Shown: in pieces, positions 49,490 to 58,167 of the stretch
Layout of the letters: the number at the start of each line of letters is the position of its first letter
Numbering within the stretch: the stretch's first letter is position 1
DNA from: Candidatus Dormiibacterota bacterium
GTDB lineage: Bacteria > Chloroflexota > Dormibacteria > Dormibacterales > Dormibacteraceae
Length of the DNA: 64,000 bases
Direction of reading: 5' to 3'
Assembly (NCBI GenBank): GCA_003139695.1
Contig: PLJM01000017.1
Location: forward strand, 1 to 64,000
The notes under the pieces: model-generated
The model's database searches: none
What the model was told of the DNA's origin: nothing
Seen by the model: only the letters and a program-made list of their open reading frames with translations
Program-made: the position numbers and the translations under genes

Positions 49490-50484
49490 GCACGTTCAAA
49501 CCTCGACCGGCCGCCGACTTTGGTTTCGAGCAAATCCTCTACGAGAAGGGCGATTGGGTCGCCCGGGTCACGATCAACCGGCCCGAGGTCTACAACTGCT
49601 ACTCCGCGCAGACCCTACAGGAGATGACGATCGCTTTCCGCGACGCCGCGTGGGACGACACGGTCGCGGTGGTGGTCTTGACGGGCGCGGGCGAGAAGGC
49701 CTTCTGCACCGGCGGCGACGTGGCTGAATACCAGTCGCAGTACCTGAAGCGCCCCCGCGACTACTGGAAGTACATGGGGCTGTTCCACGACTGCCACGAC
49801 CAGCTCCGCAAGATTGGCAAACCTGTCATAGCACGTATCAACGGGATCGTTGCGGGCGGAGGCAATGAATTCAACATGGCTTGTGACCTGGCCGTGATGG
49901 CCGACCACGCGACCATCCGTCAGGTCGGCACCAAGGTCGGCAGCGTCGCCGCGGGCGGCGCGACTCAGTGGCTTCCGATCATGGTCGGCGATCGCCGCGC
50001 CCGAGAGATGCTGTTCACTTGCGACCCGATCGACGCGAAGACCGCGCTCGACTGGGGCCTGGTCAACCGCGTCGTGCCTTACGCGGAGCTGGACGCCGCC
50101 GTCGACGTGCTCGCGCAGAAGCTGATCGACAAGTTTCCCGAGTGCACGCGCTACACCAAGGAGGCCGTCAACTACTGGAAGGACCTGTCATGGTCGGCCA
50201 CGATCGGACACGCACGCGATTGGCTCAGCCTTCACTTCGCGACCCTCGAACCGTGGGAGGGCATGACCGCCTTCGTCGAAAAGCGGAAGCCTGACTACCG
50301 GGGCATTCGACGGAAGGCAGCCGAGGGTGGTTCGAGTGAGTTCGTGTGGGGACCCTATGTCGGGGCCTGCGGCTCGTGCGGAGCCAAAGGGATTCCGGCC
50401 GATTTCGCCTTCTGCGGCAACTGCGGCGCGGCGTTGGAGAAGGTCCCGGTGGGCGCTCCCGCCGGCGCATCCAACGGGCGGTAG
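49486..50484 (+). CDS. Crotonase superfamily protein (6-oxocyclohex-1-ene-1-carbonyl-CoA hydrolase/BamA-like) with C-terminal zinc ribbon
   Basis: VTINRPEVYNCYSAQTLQEM, GAGEKAFCTGGDVAEYQSQYLKRPRDYWKYMGLF, GGNEFNMACDLAVM; C-terminal CGSCGAKGIPADFAFCGNCG. Confidence 0.78.
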   Translation: MSTFKPRPAADFGFEQILYEKGDWVARVTINRPEVYNCYSAQTLQEMTIAFRDAAWDDTVAVVVLTGAGEKAFCTGGDVAEYQSQYLKRPRDYWKYMGLFHDCHDQLRKIGKPVIARINGIVAGGGNEFNMACDLAVMADHATIRQVGTKVGSVAAGGATQWLPIMVGDRRAREMLFTCDPIDAKTALDWGLVNRVVPYAELDAAVDVLAQKLIDKFPECTRYTKEAVNYWKDLSWSATIGHARDWLSLHFATLEPWEGMTAFVEKRKPDYRGIRRKAAEGGSSEFVWGPYVGACGSCGAKGIPADFAFCGNCGAALEKVPVGAPAGASNGR

Positions 50485-50489
50485 GGATC

Positions 50490-51317
50490 GTGTTCCTCAG
50501 CTCGGCCGAGGCGATCGAGAGACTGGTGCCGCAGGGTACCGGTCTCCTCGCCGTCGGCGGCATGCATATGCACAACAACCCGATGGAGCTGGTGCGGGAG
50601 CTGGTCCGGCGCCGGCGTGGCGTCCGCCGCCTTCTCACCAGCCCTTCCGCGTCGCTGGCCGCCGATCTTTTGATCGGCGCAGGCCTTGTCGACGAAGTCG
50701 CCACGGCCTACATCGGTTTCGAGCATCTTGGCCTCGCCCCCGCCTACCGTCGTGCGGCCGAGTCGGCAGCGATCAATGTGGTCGAGCTGTGTGAGGCGGC
50801 GATCGTCCACGGCCTCTACGCGGGGGCCGGCGGTCTGCCGTTCATTGCTCTACCGGCGGGCCTCGAGCTGTCGGACGTCAGCAGCGCCAACCCTGAGCAT
50901 TTCCGCACGCTTACCGATCCATTCACGGGCGATCGGGTGCTGGTCGCGGCACCGCTCCGGCCCAACGTATCGCTGATCCACGCCATCGCCGCGGATGAGC
51001 GCGGGAACGTCTTCTTTGCCGGCGCGCACTTCACCGATCGGTTGATGGCGATGGCGGCGAAGACGGTGATCGTCCAGGTGGAGCGAATGGCCGAAGCCGG
51101 CGAAATCGCCGCTCAACCAGCCGAAAGTGTCCTGCCAGGCTTCCTGGTCACCGCGGTCGTCGTCGCTCCGCGCGGCTGCCTGCCGACCGCATCGCACGGC
51201 GCATACGGGTACGACGAGCCGGGACTTCGCGCGTACCTAAAGCTTGCCCGCACCGCAGAGGGCTTCACCGAATATGTTCAGGTCAACGGGATGGCCCCGT
51301 CGGAGGTGACGGCATGA
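50490..51317 (+). CDS. CoA-transferase-like subunit A (class I fold; GctA/IpdA-like)
   Basis: GTG start; LLAVGGMHMHNNPMELVRELVRR, VSLIHAIAADERGNVFFAGAHFTDRLMAMAAKTVIVQVERM. Confidence 0.75.
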   Translation: MFLSSAEAIERLVPQGTGLLAVGGMHMHNNPMELVRELVRRRRGVRRLLTSPSASLAADLLIGAGLVDEVATAYIGFEHLGLAPAYRRAAESAAINVVELCEAAIVHGLYAGAGGLPFIALPAGLELSDVSSANPEHFRTLTDPFTGDRVLVAAPLRPNVSLIHAIAADERGNVFFAGAHFTDRLMAMAAKTVIVQVERMAEAGEIAAQPAESVLPGFLVTAVVVAPRGCLPTASHGAYGYDEPGLRAYLKLARTAEGFTEYVQVNGMAPSEVTA

Positions 51318-52087
51318 GCACCGCAGTCGAAGTCGAGTACTCCACCGGAGAGCTCATGGCCGCCGTTATGGCGCGCCACCTGCGTCCGGGTGAGGTCGCG
51401 ATCATGGGCGCTGTGAGCGCGCTGCCGCAGGCAGCCTGCCGGCTGGCGCAGCTTACGTCGGCGCCAGGCCTGTGGTTCATCGCTGGCGGAAGCGGTGCGG
51501 TGAATCCGCACCTCGACCCGTTGGTCGCGTCCAGCTGCGACGAGCGGCTGCTGGACGCAGATGCGGTCATGACGCTCCCGGATGTGATCCTGGTCGAGGG
51601 ACGGGGGGACCTGATCGACATTTTCTTTGCAGGCGGTCTGCAGATCGACGCGCACGGCAACTGCAACCTGGGCCCGATCGGGCCCTGGCGCCACCCCACT
51701 CTGCGCGGACCGGGAGGTGTCGGCCTTCCTTTCGTCTCACGGGCCGGGCGAGTCGTCATCTACTCGATGTCGCACGACCGCCGAACCTTTGTCGAGCACG
51801 TTGACTTCGTGAGCGGACCTGGCTTCGCCGCCGGCTCCGTAGCGCTTCACGGCGGCGGTCCGGCGCTGATCGTCACCCCGCTGTGCACGATGGACTTCGA
51901 TTCCGACACTCACCTCGCCCGGCTGGCCACCCTACACCCAGGGGTCACCCTGGCCCAGGTACTTGAGTCGACAGGCTTTGCTCCCATCGTCCCGCCGAAG
52001 CTCGAGACCACCCCGGTGCCGACGCCGGACCAACTGGCAATTCTCCGCGGCCTGGATCCGACCGGCCTGCTGCGTGGGGGCGCGTGA
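51314..52087 (+). CDS. CoA-transferase-like subunit B (class I fold; GctB/IpdB-like)
   Basis: DLIDIFFAGGLQIDAHGNCNLGPIG, HDRRTFVEHVDFVSGPGF. Confidence 0.75.
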   Translation: MSTAVEVEYSTGELMAAVMARHLRPGEVAIMGAVSALPQAACRLAQLTSAPGLWFIAGGSGAVNPHLDPLVASSCDERLLDADAVMTLPDVILVEGRGDLIDIFFAGGLQIDAHGNCNLGPIGPWRHPTLRGPGGVGLPFVSRAGRVVIYSMSHDRRTFVEHVDFVSGPGFAAGSVALHGGGPALIVTPLCTMDFDSDTHLARLATLHPGVTLAQVLESTGFAPIVPPKLETTPVPTPDQLAILRGLDPTGLLRGGA

Positions 52088-52845
52088 CAGTGAAGCGCTA
52101 TGAGGATCAAGTCGCGATCGTCACCGGAGCCGCCAGCGGCATCGGCCGGGCGACGGCACTCCGCCTGGCCGCAGAGGGCGCGGCGGTCGTGATCGCGGAT
52201 GTCAACATGGAGGGCGCCGGCGTCGTCGCCAATTCGATATCGGATGGTGGTGGCCGGGCACTTGCCCTGCACGTCGACGTCACGGATGCCCCGGGAGTCA
52301 GGGCGATGACCGCTCGAGCCGTCGCCGCATTTGGCAAGGTCGACATCCTCATCTCCAACGCGGGTTGGGATCGGGCCGGACCGTTCGCCGACACCGACGA
52401 GGAGCTCTGGGACCGTGTCATCGCCGTCAACTACCGCGGTCACCTGGCCACCTGTCACGCCGCTCTTCCTTATATGAGGGAGCGGGGCGGGGGAAGGATC
52501 GTCACGGTCGCCTCAGACGCCGGCCGGGTGGGCTCGAGCGGCGAGGTCGTCTACTCGGGCGCCAAGGGCGCAGTCATAGCGTTCACCAAGGGCCTGGCTC
52601 GCGAGGTTGCCCGCTACGGGATCAACGTCAACTGCGTGGCGCCGGGCCTGGTTGACACACCGCTTCTCGCCGGGATAGTCGAGGGTAACGAGAAGTTGAT
52701 CGCGGCGATCGTCCGCTCCATTCCTCTTCGGCGCACCGGGGTTCCTGAAGAGGTCGCGGCGGCCATCTGTTTCTTCGCGTCGCCCGATGCGGCCTACATC
52801 ACTGGCCAGACCCTGAGCGTCAACGGCGGCTTGACAATGCCTTGA
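52084..52845 (+). CDS. SDR family oxidoreductase (BadH/FabG-like)
   Basis: GTG start; TGAASGIGRATALRL, NAGWDRAGPF, YSGAKGAVIAFTKGLAREVA, SVNGGLTMP. Confidence 0.88.
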   Translation: MTVKRYEDQVAIVTGAASGIGRATALRLAAEGAAVVIADVNMEGAGVVANSISDGGGRALALHVDVTDAPGVRAMTARAVAAFGKVDILISNAGWDRAGPFADTDEELWDRVIAVNYRGHLATCHAALPYMRERGGGRIVTVASDAGRVGSSGEVVYSGAKGAVIAFTKGLAREVARYGINVNCVAPGLVDTPLLAGIVEGNEKLIAAIVRSIPLRRTGVPEEVAAAICFFASPDAAYITGQTLSVNGGLTMP

Positions 52846-52854
52846 ACCTGACAT

Positions 52855-53373
52855 GTGGGGGTTGATGGCGTGGAATCGATCATGGAAGACCTATTGCGGC
52901 AGCATCGTGGCGCTGAGGCGATGCTGGTCAAGCTGGCGGCCGGCGTGGGTCGAGTGCAGCGCGAGGGCGTGAATGGAGCGGGTGTCCTAGACGACCTCCG
53001 TGAGCTACGACGTGAGATACAAGGGGAGGTCTTGAGCCACTTTCGCGAAGAAGAGCAAGCGCTCTTCCCGGTGTTGGGCAGGCATATCGACAGCGCGTCG
53101 GGTCCGATCGCGATGCTGATGGAGGAACACGCGATCTTCCGCCAGCTCGAGCTCCAGTTCGAGGAGGCGGTTGCGGCCCTCGAAGCCGGCTATGGTGACG
53201 GTTGGGAGGAGAAAGTGTGCGACGCCGGCGACTCGATCGCGCGACTGCTGCCGCCACATATAGAAAAGGAGGAAAGCGTTCTCTTCCCGATGGCCACGGA
53301 CGTGCTGAGTGCGGACGAGTGGGATCAGGTGCGGCGGCTCTGGAAGGAGGCGCTCGCCGCGGTCACCTCCTGA
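52855..53373 (+). CDS. Hemerythrin HHE domain protein
   Basis: LLRQHRGAEAML, HFREEEQALFP, LMEEHAIFRQLE, HIEKEESVLFPM. Confidence 0.85.
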   Translation: MGVDGVESIMEDLLRQHRGAEAMLVKLAAGVGRVQREGVNGAGVLDDLRELRREIQGEVLSHFREEEQALFPVLGRHIDSASGPIAMLMEEHAIFRQLELQFEEAVAALEAGYGDGWEEKVCDAGDSIARLLPPHIEKEESVLFPMATDVLSADEWDQVRRLWKEALAAVTS

Positions 53374-54277
53374 GAGCGGCGGTGATCCCAAACATGAGGT
53401 TGGCTGGTCTCTCGGCGAGCCGGCGCAGGTACCACGCGGCCCACTCCGAGCCATAGCTGATCAGAACGGCTCCCCGGTGCCCCTCGGCGACCAACGCCGA
53501 CAAGTCGGCGTTGCGGATGCCGAACAACATGGCGATCTCGTAGCGGTCGCGGGCGACCTCGGCGGTGGCCAGGATCGACCTCAGAAGCTCGACGTCGTGC
53601 GTCGCGAGCGTGGGCGGCGGGTGGCCGTGCCCGGCTTCTTCAAGCAGTTGCAGCGCGATCAGCCTGTAGGCACTCGACACCTCGCCTCGTGATTGGAACG
53701 CGATCGCTGCGGGTTCCTTGTACGCGCCTTTGACCAGCCTGATCCGAGGCTGCAGCAGCACAAGGCTCTGCAGATCGGAGGGAGTCCGGCGCAGGTAGGC
53801 CTGCAGGCAGAGGCCGACATTATCGTGCCGCTCACGCAGCCGGCGGTAAGCCTCCAGCGTCTCGGCAGTTGAGGCGCTCCCCTCCATATCGATCCAGATA
53901 AGTCGCTCGACCTCTGCGGCAGCGCCGGCCAACCTGTCGAGGTTTACGTCCAGGAGTGCGTTGTTGACGCCCAGACCCAGCTGCGTGAGCTTGACCGATG
54001 GATGAGTCGGCAGGTGCCGATGGGAGATGGCCGTCAATGCGTCCAGGTAATGGCGGGTGACCTCATCCGCCTGCTCCTGATCGGTGACGTCCTCGCCGAG
54101 CAGCGTCAACAGAGTGGAAATGCCGCGGTCAGCCATCCCCGTCGCGGCTGCGAGCGCATCGTCCAGGCCTTCGCCCGGCATGAAGCGAGAAACTGCACGG
54201 CGGGCCATTGCCGAGCGGCCGAGCCAGTCGCGTACCCGGCCGCTTTGGGATGCTCGTAGGAGGACCCCCTTCACCAT
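53363..54277 (-). CDS. Proline dehydrogenase family protein
   Basis: VKLTQLGL, IWIDMEGS, VGLCLQAYLRRT, RIRLVKGAYKEP, ATHD, MLFGIRN. Confidence 0.9.
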   Translation of the reverse strand: MVKGVLLRASQSGRVRDWLGRSAMARRAVSRFMPGEGLDDALAAATGMADRGISTLLTLLGEDVTDQEQADEVTRHYLDALTAISHRHLPTHPSVKLTQLGLGVNNALLDVNLDRLAGAAAEVERLIWIDMEGSASTAETLEAYRRLRERHDNVGLCLQAYLRRTPSDLQSLVLLQPRIRLVKGAYKEPAAIAFQSRGEVSSAYRLIALQLLEEAGHGHPPPTLATHDVELLRSILATAEVARDRYEIAMLFGIRNADLSALVAEGHRGAVLISYGSEWAAWYLRRLAERPANLMFGITAALRR

Positions 54278-54339
54278 GTCTGCGTCGGCCTTGCCGCTGG
54301 ACCCATACCTAACTGTTGCCGCCTTCCTGGATGGTTGGT

Positions 54340-54828
54340 CTAACCGAGGAAAACGCCCGGGATGAGCCAGCCGGCGGCGAAGTGACGGCCTGTCACCTTT
54401 TCAGCATTCAGGGCAATCCAGTGCAGCCTGGTGCCGGGCGCGAGTGGATCCAACCGGAGCTGGCGTAATGCCCGGCTGCGAGCATCTTCAGCGTCGGTGA
54501 TCTCCTCGAGCGGACCCGCAGCAGTCACGCTCCATCCTTCACGTGCGTGCGGATCGTAGCCGTCGATCTCGAAGCAAGCCACGGTGCCCGGGCCGTGCGC
54601 CAGCTTGCTGCCCGGTTCGGTACGGAAGACGATCGCTTTCTCACCCACCGCGTAATTCACGGGAAATATTTGGGGACGGCCGCTGATCACGATCGCCAAC
54701 CTGCCAAGTTGGTGAACCTGTAGATGTTGCCAACAGTCCTCCTCGGTGAGCTCGAGCACTCCCGCCGAGGATGATCTGGCCCCGGCGCGCCCTAACGACC
54801 GGACATCTTCCGCGGGCGTGTGACCCAT
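54340..54828 (-). CDS. Pyridoxamine 5'-phosphate oxidase family protein
   Basis: LTEEDCWQHLQVHQLGRLAIVISGRPQIFPVNYAVGEKAIVFRTEPGSKL. Confidence 0.85.
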   Translation of the reverse strand: MGHTPAEDVRSLGRAGARSSSAGVLELTEEDCWQHLQVHQLGRLAIVISGRPQIFPVNYAVGEKAIVFRTEPGSKLAHGPGTVACFEIDGYDPHAREGWSVTAAGPLEEITDAEDARSRALRQLRLDPLAPGTRLHWIALNAEKVTGRHFAAGWLIPGVFLG

Positions 54829-54943
54829 CTCACGTCCATGCTTAACATCCCATCCCTTCGGCGCCGAGGGTCGAAAGCCTCACAAGCGTGGGGACTCTCG
54901 GCCCTCCCTGGCGGCGATCATCAACCTCAGCATCTGATCCAAA

Positions 54944-55402
54944 GTGTTTTTGCGATCTTATGTGGATGTGGCACGCCCGATCGAGGAGGTCGAGGTTGAG
55001 ATGGCGGCCGGTGTCGAAAACTGGCTGCCTGACATGGCCAGGGGTGCGAACGGGGCCGGGGAGAAACTTCTCTCGGAGCTGGGCTTCAACCTGGGCAAAC
55101 GCCGAATCGGCAGGCAAATCACCGTAGAAATCGGCGCACCCAAGGCCACGACGGGGCTGATGTTCTTGCCCATCCGCTGGCGATCCGCGACCGAGTCCGG
55201 ACTGTTCCCGACTCTGGACGGCGTGTTGGAGGTCGCCGCGTTGGGCGCCGCCAGAACACTCCTGGGCCTCAGCGCCGACTACCAGCCACCTCTCGGGCTC
55301 ATCGGGAAGATCGCCGACCGGGCTCTGTTTCACCGGGTCGCCGAGGTGACCGTCAAAGACTTTCTCGAGCGGATCGGCGCGCGGCTCGCGCAGACCAAAT
55401 AA
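54944..55402 (+). CDS. Hypothetical protein, possibly SRPBCC-like
   Basis: 152 aa ORF; SYVDVARPIEEVEVEMAAGVENWLPDMA resembles SRPBCC openings. Confidence 0.5.
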   Translation: MFLRSYVDVARPIEEVEVEMAAGVENWLPDMARGANGAGEKLLSELGFNLGKRRIGRQITVEIGAPKATTGLMFLPIRWRSATESGLFPTLDGVLEVAALGAARTLLGLSADYQPPLGLIGKIADRALFHRVAEVTVKDFLERIGARLAQTK

Positions 55403-55424
55403 CGTGCAATTCCGTGGCGACGAA

Positions 55425-56828
55425 ATGATCGGGCCCGACTCGTTTCACACGATCATCGAGCCGTTCAAGATCAAGACGGTCGAACCCATACGGATGACCT
55501 CCCGCGACCAGCGGGCCACATTCTTGAAGGAGGCGGGCTACAACCTCTTCCGACTCGCCTCTGACAACGTGCTCATCGACCTCCTGACCGACTCCGGCAC
55601 TGGCGCCATGAGCTCCGAGCAGTGGGCGGGGATGATGCGCGGCGACGAGGCCTATGCGGGCTCCAGCAGCTTCTTCCGTTTCGAGAATGCGATCAAGGAG
55701 CTGACGGGATTCAAGCACGTCATACCAACCCATCAGGGCAGGGCGGCTGAAAGGATACTGTTCTCCGTCACATCTGGACCCGGCAAGGTCATCCCAGGCA
55801 ACCATCACTTCGATACCACCCGGGCGAACATCGAAGTCACCGGGGCTGAGGCTCTCGATCTCCCCTGCGAGGAGGCTGCCGACCCATCGCAGCCGGCGCC
55901 ATTCAAGGGCAACATCGACCTGAAACGGTTGGAACCCCTGCTTCAAGCCCGAGCTCGACAAGTACCCATGTGCATCATCACGCTGACCGACAACACCGGT
56001 GGAGGGCAGCCGGTGTCGCTGCGCAATCTCCGCGATGCGCGGGCGCTGCTCAACCAGCACGGGGTTCCGCTGATACTCGACGCCGCCCGCTTCGCTGAGA
56101 ACGCGATGTTCATAAAGATGCGCGAGCCGGGGAATGCCGGCAGGACGCCTCGAGAGATTGCCCGCGAACAGTTCTCTTACGCCGACGGCTGCTTGATGAG
56201 TGCGAAGAAGGACGGGATCGCCAACATTGGCGGCTTTCTGGCGTTGAACAACGACAACTGGGCCGACAACGCCCGGCAGCTCCTGATCCTGACTGAAGGC
56301 TTCACGACATACGGCGGTCTTGCGGGGCGGGATCTGGAAGCGATCGCCCAGGGTCTCGAGGAAGTCCTACATGAGGACTACCTTCGCTACCGGCTGCGCA
56401 GCGCGGAGTATCTCGGCGCGGGGATCCGTGATGCTGGCATACCGATTGTCGAACCGCCAGGCGGCCATGCCGTATATATCGACGCGCGAGCGATGCTGCC
56501 CCATGTGCCACCCGAGCTCCTGCCAGGCCAAGCGTTGAGCTGTGCACTCTATGTCGAAGGCGGCGTGCGCTCGATCGAGGTCGGGAGCGTCATGTTCGGC
56601 CATACCGATCCTCAAACGGGGCAACAGGTGCCTGCGGACAAGGACCTTGTGCGCCTGGCCCTGCCGAGGCGCGTCTACACCCAGAGCCACGTCGACTACG
56701 TGATCGAGGTGGCGCAATTCCTGGCCCGGAACCGGGCGGCGATCGGAGGCTACCGGATCATGTCCGAACCGGCCGCGCTGCGCCATTTCACCGCCGTCTT
56801 CGAGCCAATCGGCCCGGTCACTTGCTGA
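55425..56828 (+). CDS. Tryptophanase / tyrosine phenol-lyase (beta-eliminating lyase)
   Basis: LIDLLTDSGTGAMSSEQWAGMMRGDEAYAGSSSFF, HVIPTHQGRAAE, PLP Lys in FSYADGCLMSAKKDGIANIGG. Confidence 0.9.
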   Translation: MIGPDSFHTIIEPFKIKTVEPIRMTSRDQRATFLKEAGYNLFRLASDNVLIDLLTDSGTGAMSSEQWAGMMRGDEAYAGSSSFFRFENAIKELTGFKHVIPTHQGRAAERILFSVTSGPGKVIPGNHHFDTTRANIEVTGAEALDLPCEEAADPSQPAPFKGNIDLKRLEPLLQARARQVPMCIITLTDNTGGGQPVSLRNLRDARALLNQHGVPLILDAARFAENAMFIKMREPGNAGRTPREIAREQFSYADGCLMSAKKDGIANIGGFLALNNDNWADNARQLLILTEGFTTYGGLAGRDLEAIAQGLEEVLHEDYLRYRLRSAEYLGAGIRDAGIPIVEPPGGHAVYIDARAMLPHVPPELLPGQALSCALYVEGGVRSIEVGSVMFGHTDPQTGQQVPADKDLVRLALPRRVYTQSHVDYVIEVAQFLARNRAAIGGYRIMSEPAALRHFTAVFEPIGPVTC

Positions 56829-57179
56829 TCACCTCGACTGGGTAGCCGACCTACGGGTTTCCTCCTGCCCACCGGTGATGGACTGGAGCTGGACGACGTG
56901 CGCCTCGAAGATTTGCCGGGCCACATCCAGCAGCTTGTTGACCTGACGATCGCGAAGTCGGTAAAAAATGACATTGCCCTTCCTACGGGTGTCGACCAGG
57001 TTCTTCATCCGCAGGATGGCGAGCTGTTGAGAAACCGACGAGCCCTCGGCCGACAGTGCCAGCTGCATCTCGGTGACGCTCTTCTCGCCGTCGCGGAGAA
57101 GCTCGAGGATGCGGATTCTGGCCGGGTGTGCGAGGGCCTTGAACAGCTCGGCCTTAAAGCTTTGCAATGAACCAGTCAT
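56829..57179 (-). CDS. ArsR-family helix-turn-helix transcriptional regulator
   Basis: LFKALAHPARIRILELLRDGEKSVTEMQLALSAEGSSVSQQLAILRMKNLVDTRRKGNVIFYRLRD. Confidence 0.92.
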   Translation of the reverse strand: MTGSLQSFKAELFKALAHPARIRILELLRDGEKSVTEMQLALSAEGSSVSQQLAILRMKNLVDTRRKGNVIFYRLRDRQVNKLLDVARQIFEAHVVQLQSITGGQEETRRSATQSR

Positions 57180-57266
57180 ATCTTTGAAGATTCTAAACTA
57201 CTGCAGATGTTCGCTGGTGCGTTTGCTACAATATCGCAAGATTCAGATGTATGGGGAACCGCGTCA

Positions 57267-57716
57267 GTGATCCAGGGAGTCCACGCACAGAGCGTTGTTT
57301 TCATCGGCCCGGAGTCGGTTGCCGGCTTGCTGCAGGGGGGACTCTGGCGGGGGCCCCAAGGCCGTGCCTCCACTGCCGAGCTCGCCTTCACTGGCACCTG
57401 CCCAGACCGGTTGGTCGTGCGGATCGGACAGATTCGGTCGTCAAAGAGGTCCGCTTCCTGCAGCTTCCAGCTGGAGTCCCCAATAGAGCGCTTCAAACCT
57501 AAGGTCACGGGCACTCTTGAGTTCATCGAGGCCCCGGCGCGCGGCCGTACCAAGGTCATTCTTCAGGGTACGGCAGATCGCGCTCTGGTCGGCACGCAGG
57601 CGCCGACCGAGGCTGTCCGAGGAGTCGCCAATGAATATGTCCGCCAAATGCTCGATGAGATTGCAAAGAGGCTAGAGGAGCTGGTTACGAGCGAGCCCGC
57701 CAAGGCCAAAGGCTGA
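57267..57716 (+). CDS. Hypothetical protein, possibly SRPBCC-like
   Basis: GTG 57267 lies downstream of a TACAAT -10-like box (57227-57232); the annotated ATG at 57207 would precede that promoter. Confidence 0.5.
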   Translation: MIQGVHAQSVVFIGPESVAGLLQGGLWRGPQGRASTAELAFTGTCPDRLVVRIGQIRSSKRSASCSFQLESPIERFKPKVTGTLEFIEAPARGRTKVILQGTADRALVGTQAPTEAVRGVANEYVRQMLDEIAKRLEELVTSEPAKAKG

Positions 57717-57763
57717 CCGCAACCGCCTGACCCGCGAGAACTCGCTGCTACCGCCCGGGAATA

Positions 57764-58144
57764 TTGCTGATCTTTTTATGGCGGGCGCCGTACTTGTGCG
57801 GAATGAGGAAGGTCCAGCCCAAGAGCGGCCGGCCGGACGTCGATGCGGCCATACGCGGCGGCGATTGGACCCAACCAATGGATGGTGAGGGTGCTCCAGA
57901 ACAGGCGACGCTCAAGCAAGCGCTCTACTGGAGGCAGATTTATACCGAGATCCTAGCCATGGAGGAAAAGGTGCTCGTCCGCATCCGCCAATTGATGCTC
58001 ACCCAGTCGGGCGTGGCCCGCCGCGAGGTCGAGCTGACCAGCGTGCCGGTCGTCATCGGCCAAGTCGAGAGGTTTCGGCAGCGCCTTGGATACTGGGAGG
58101 CGCGGGTACAGCAGGTCGGCGGCGATTCTCGCCTGGAACCTTAG
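57764..58144 (+). CDS. Small helical protein sharing a domain with the 58972-59541 regulator
   Basis: ALYWRQIYTEILAMEEKVLVRIRQ...VARREVE...RFRQRLGYWEARV aligns almost ungapped with ARHWMSIYVDLLEFKRGILDRVRR...VAQRAAQ...GYQKRLEIWTRRV. Confidence 0.6.
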   Translation: MLIFLWRAPYLCGMRKVQPKSGRPDVDAAIRGGDWTQPMDGEGAPEQATLKQALYWRQIYTEILAMEEKVLVRIRQLMLTQSGVARREVELTSVPVVIGQVERFRQRLGYWEARVQQVGGDSRLEP

Positions 58145-58167
58145 ACGAGTCAGCCCGTGGCTTCCGA

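Noticed and set aside
55425-56828. Specific assignment as tryptophanase versus tyrosine phenol-lyase
   Set aside because: Both share the motifs seen; specificity cannot be decided from reading alone, so a combined call is given.
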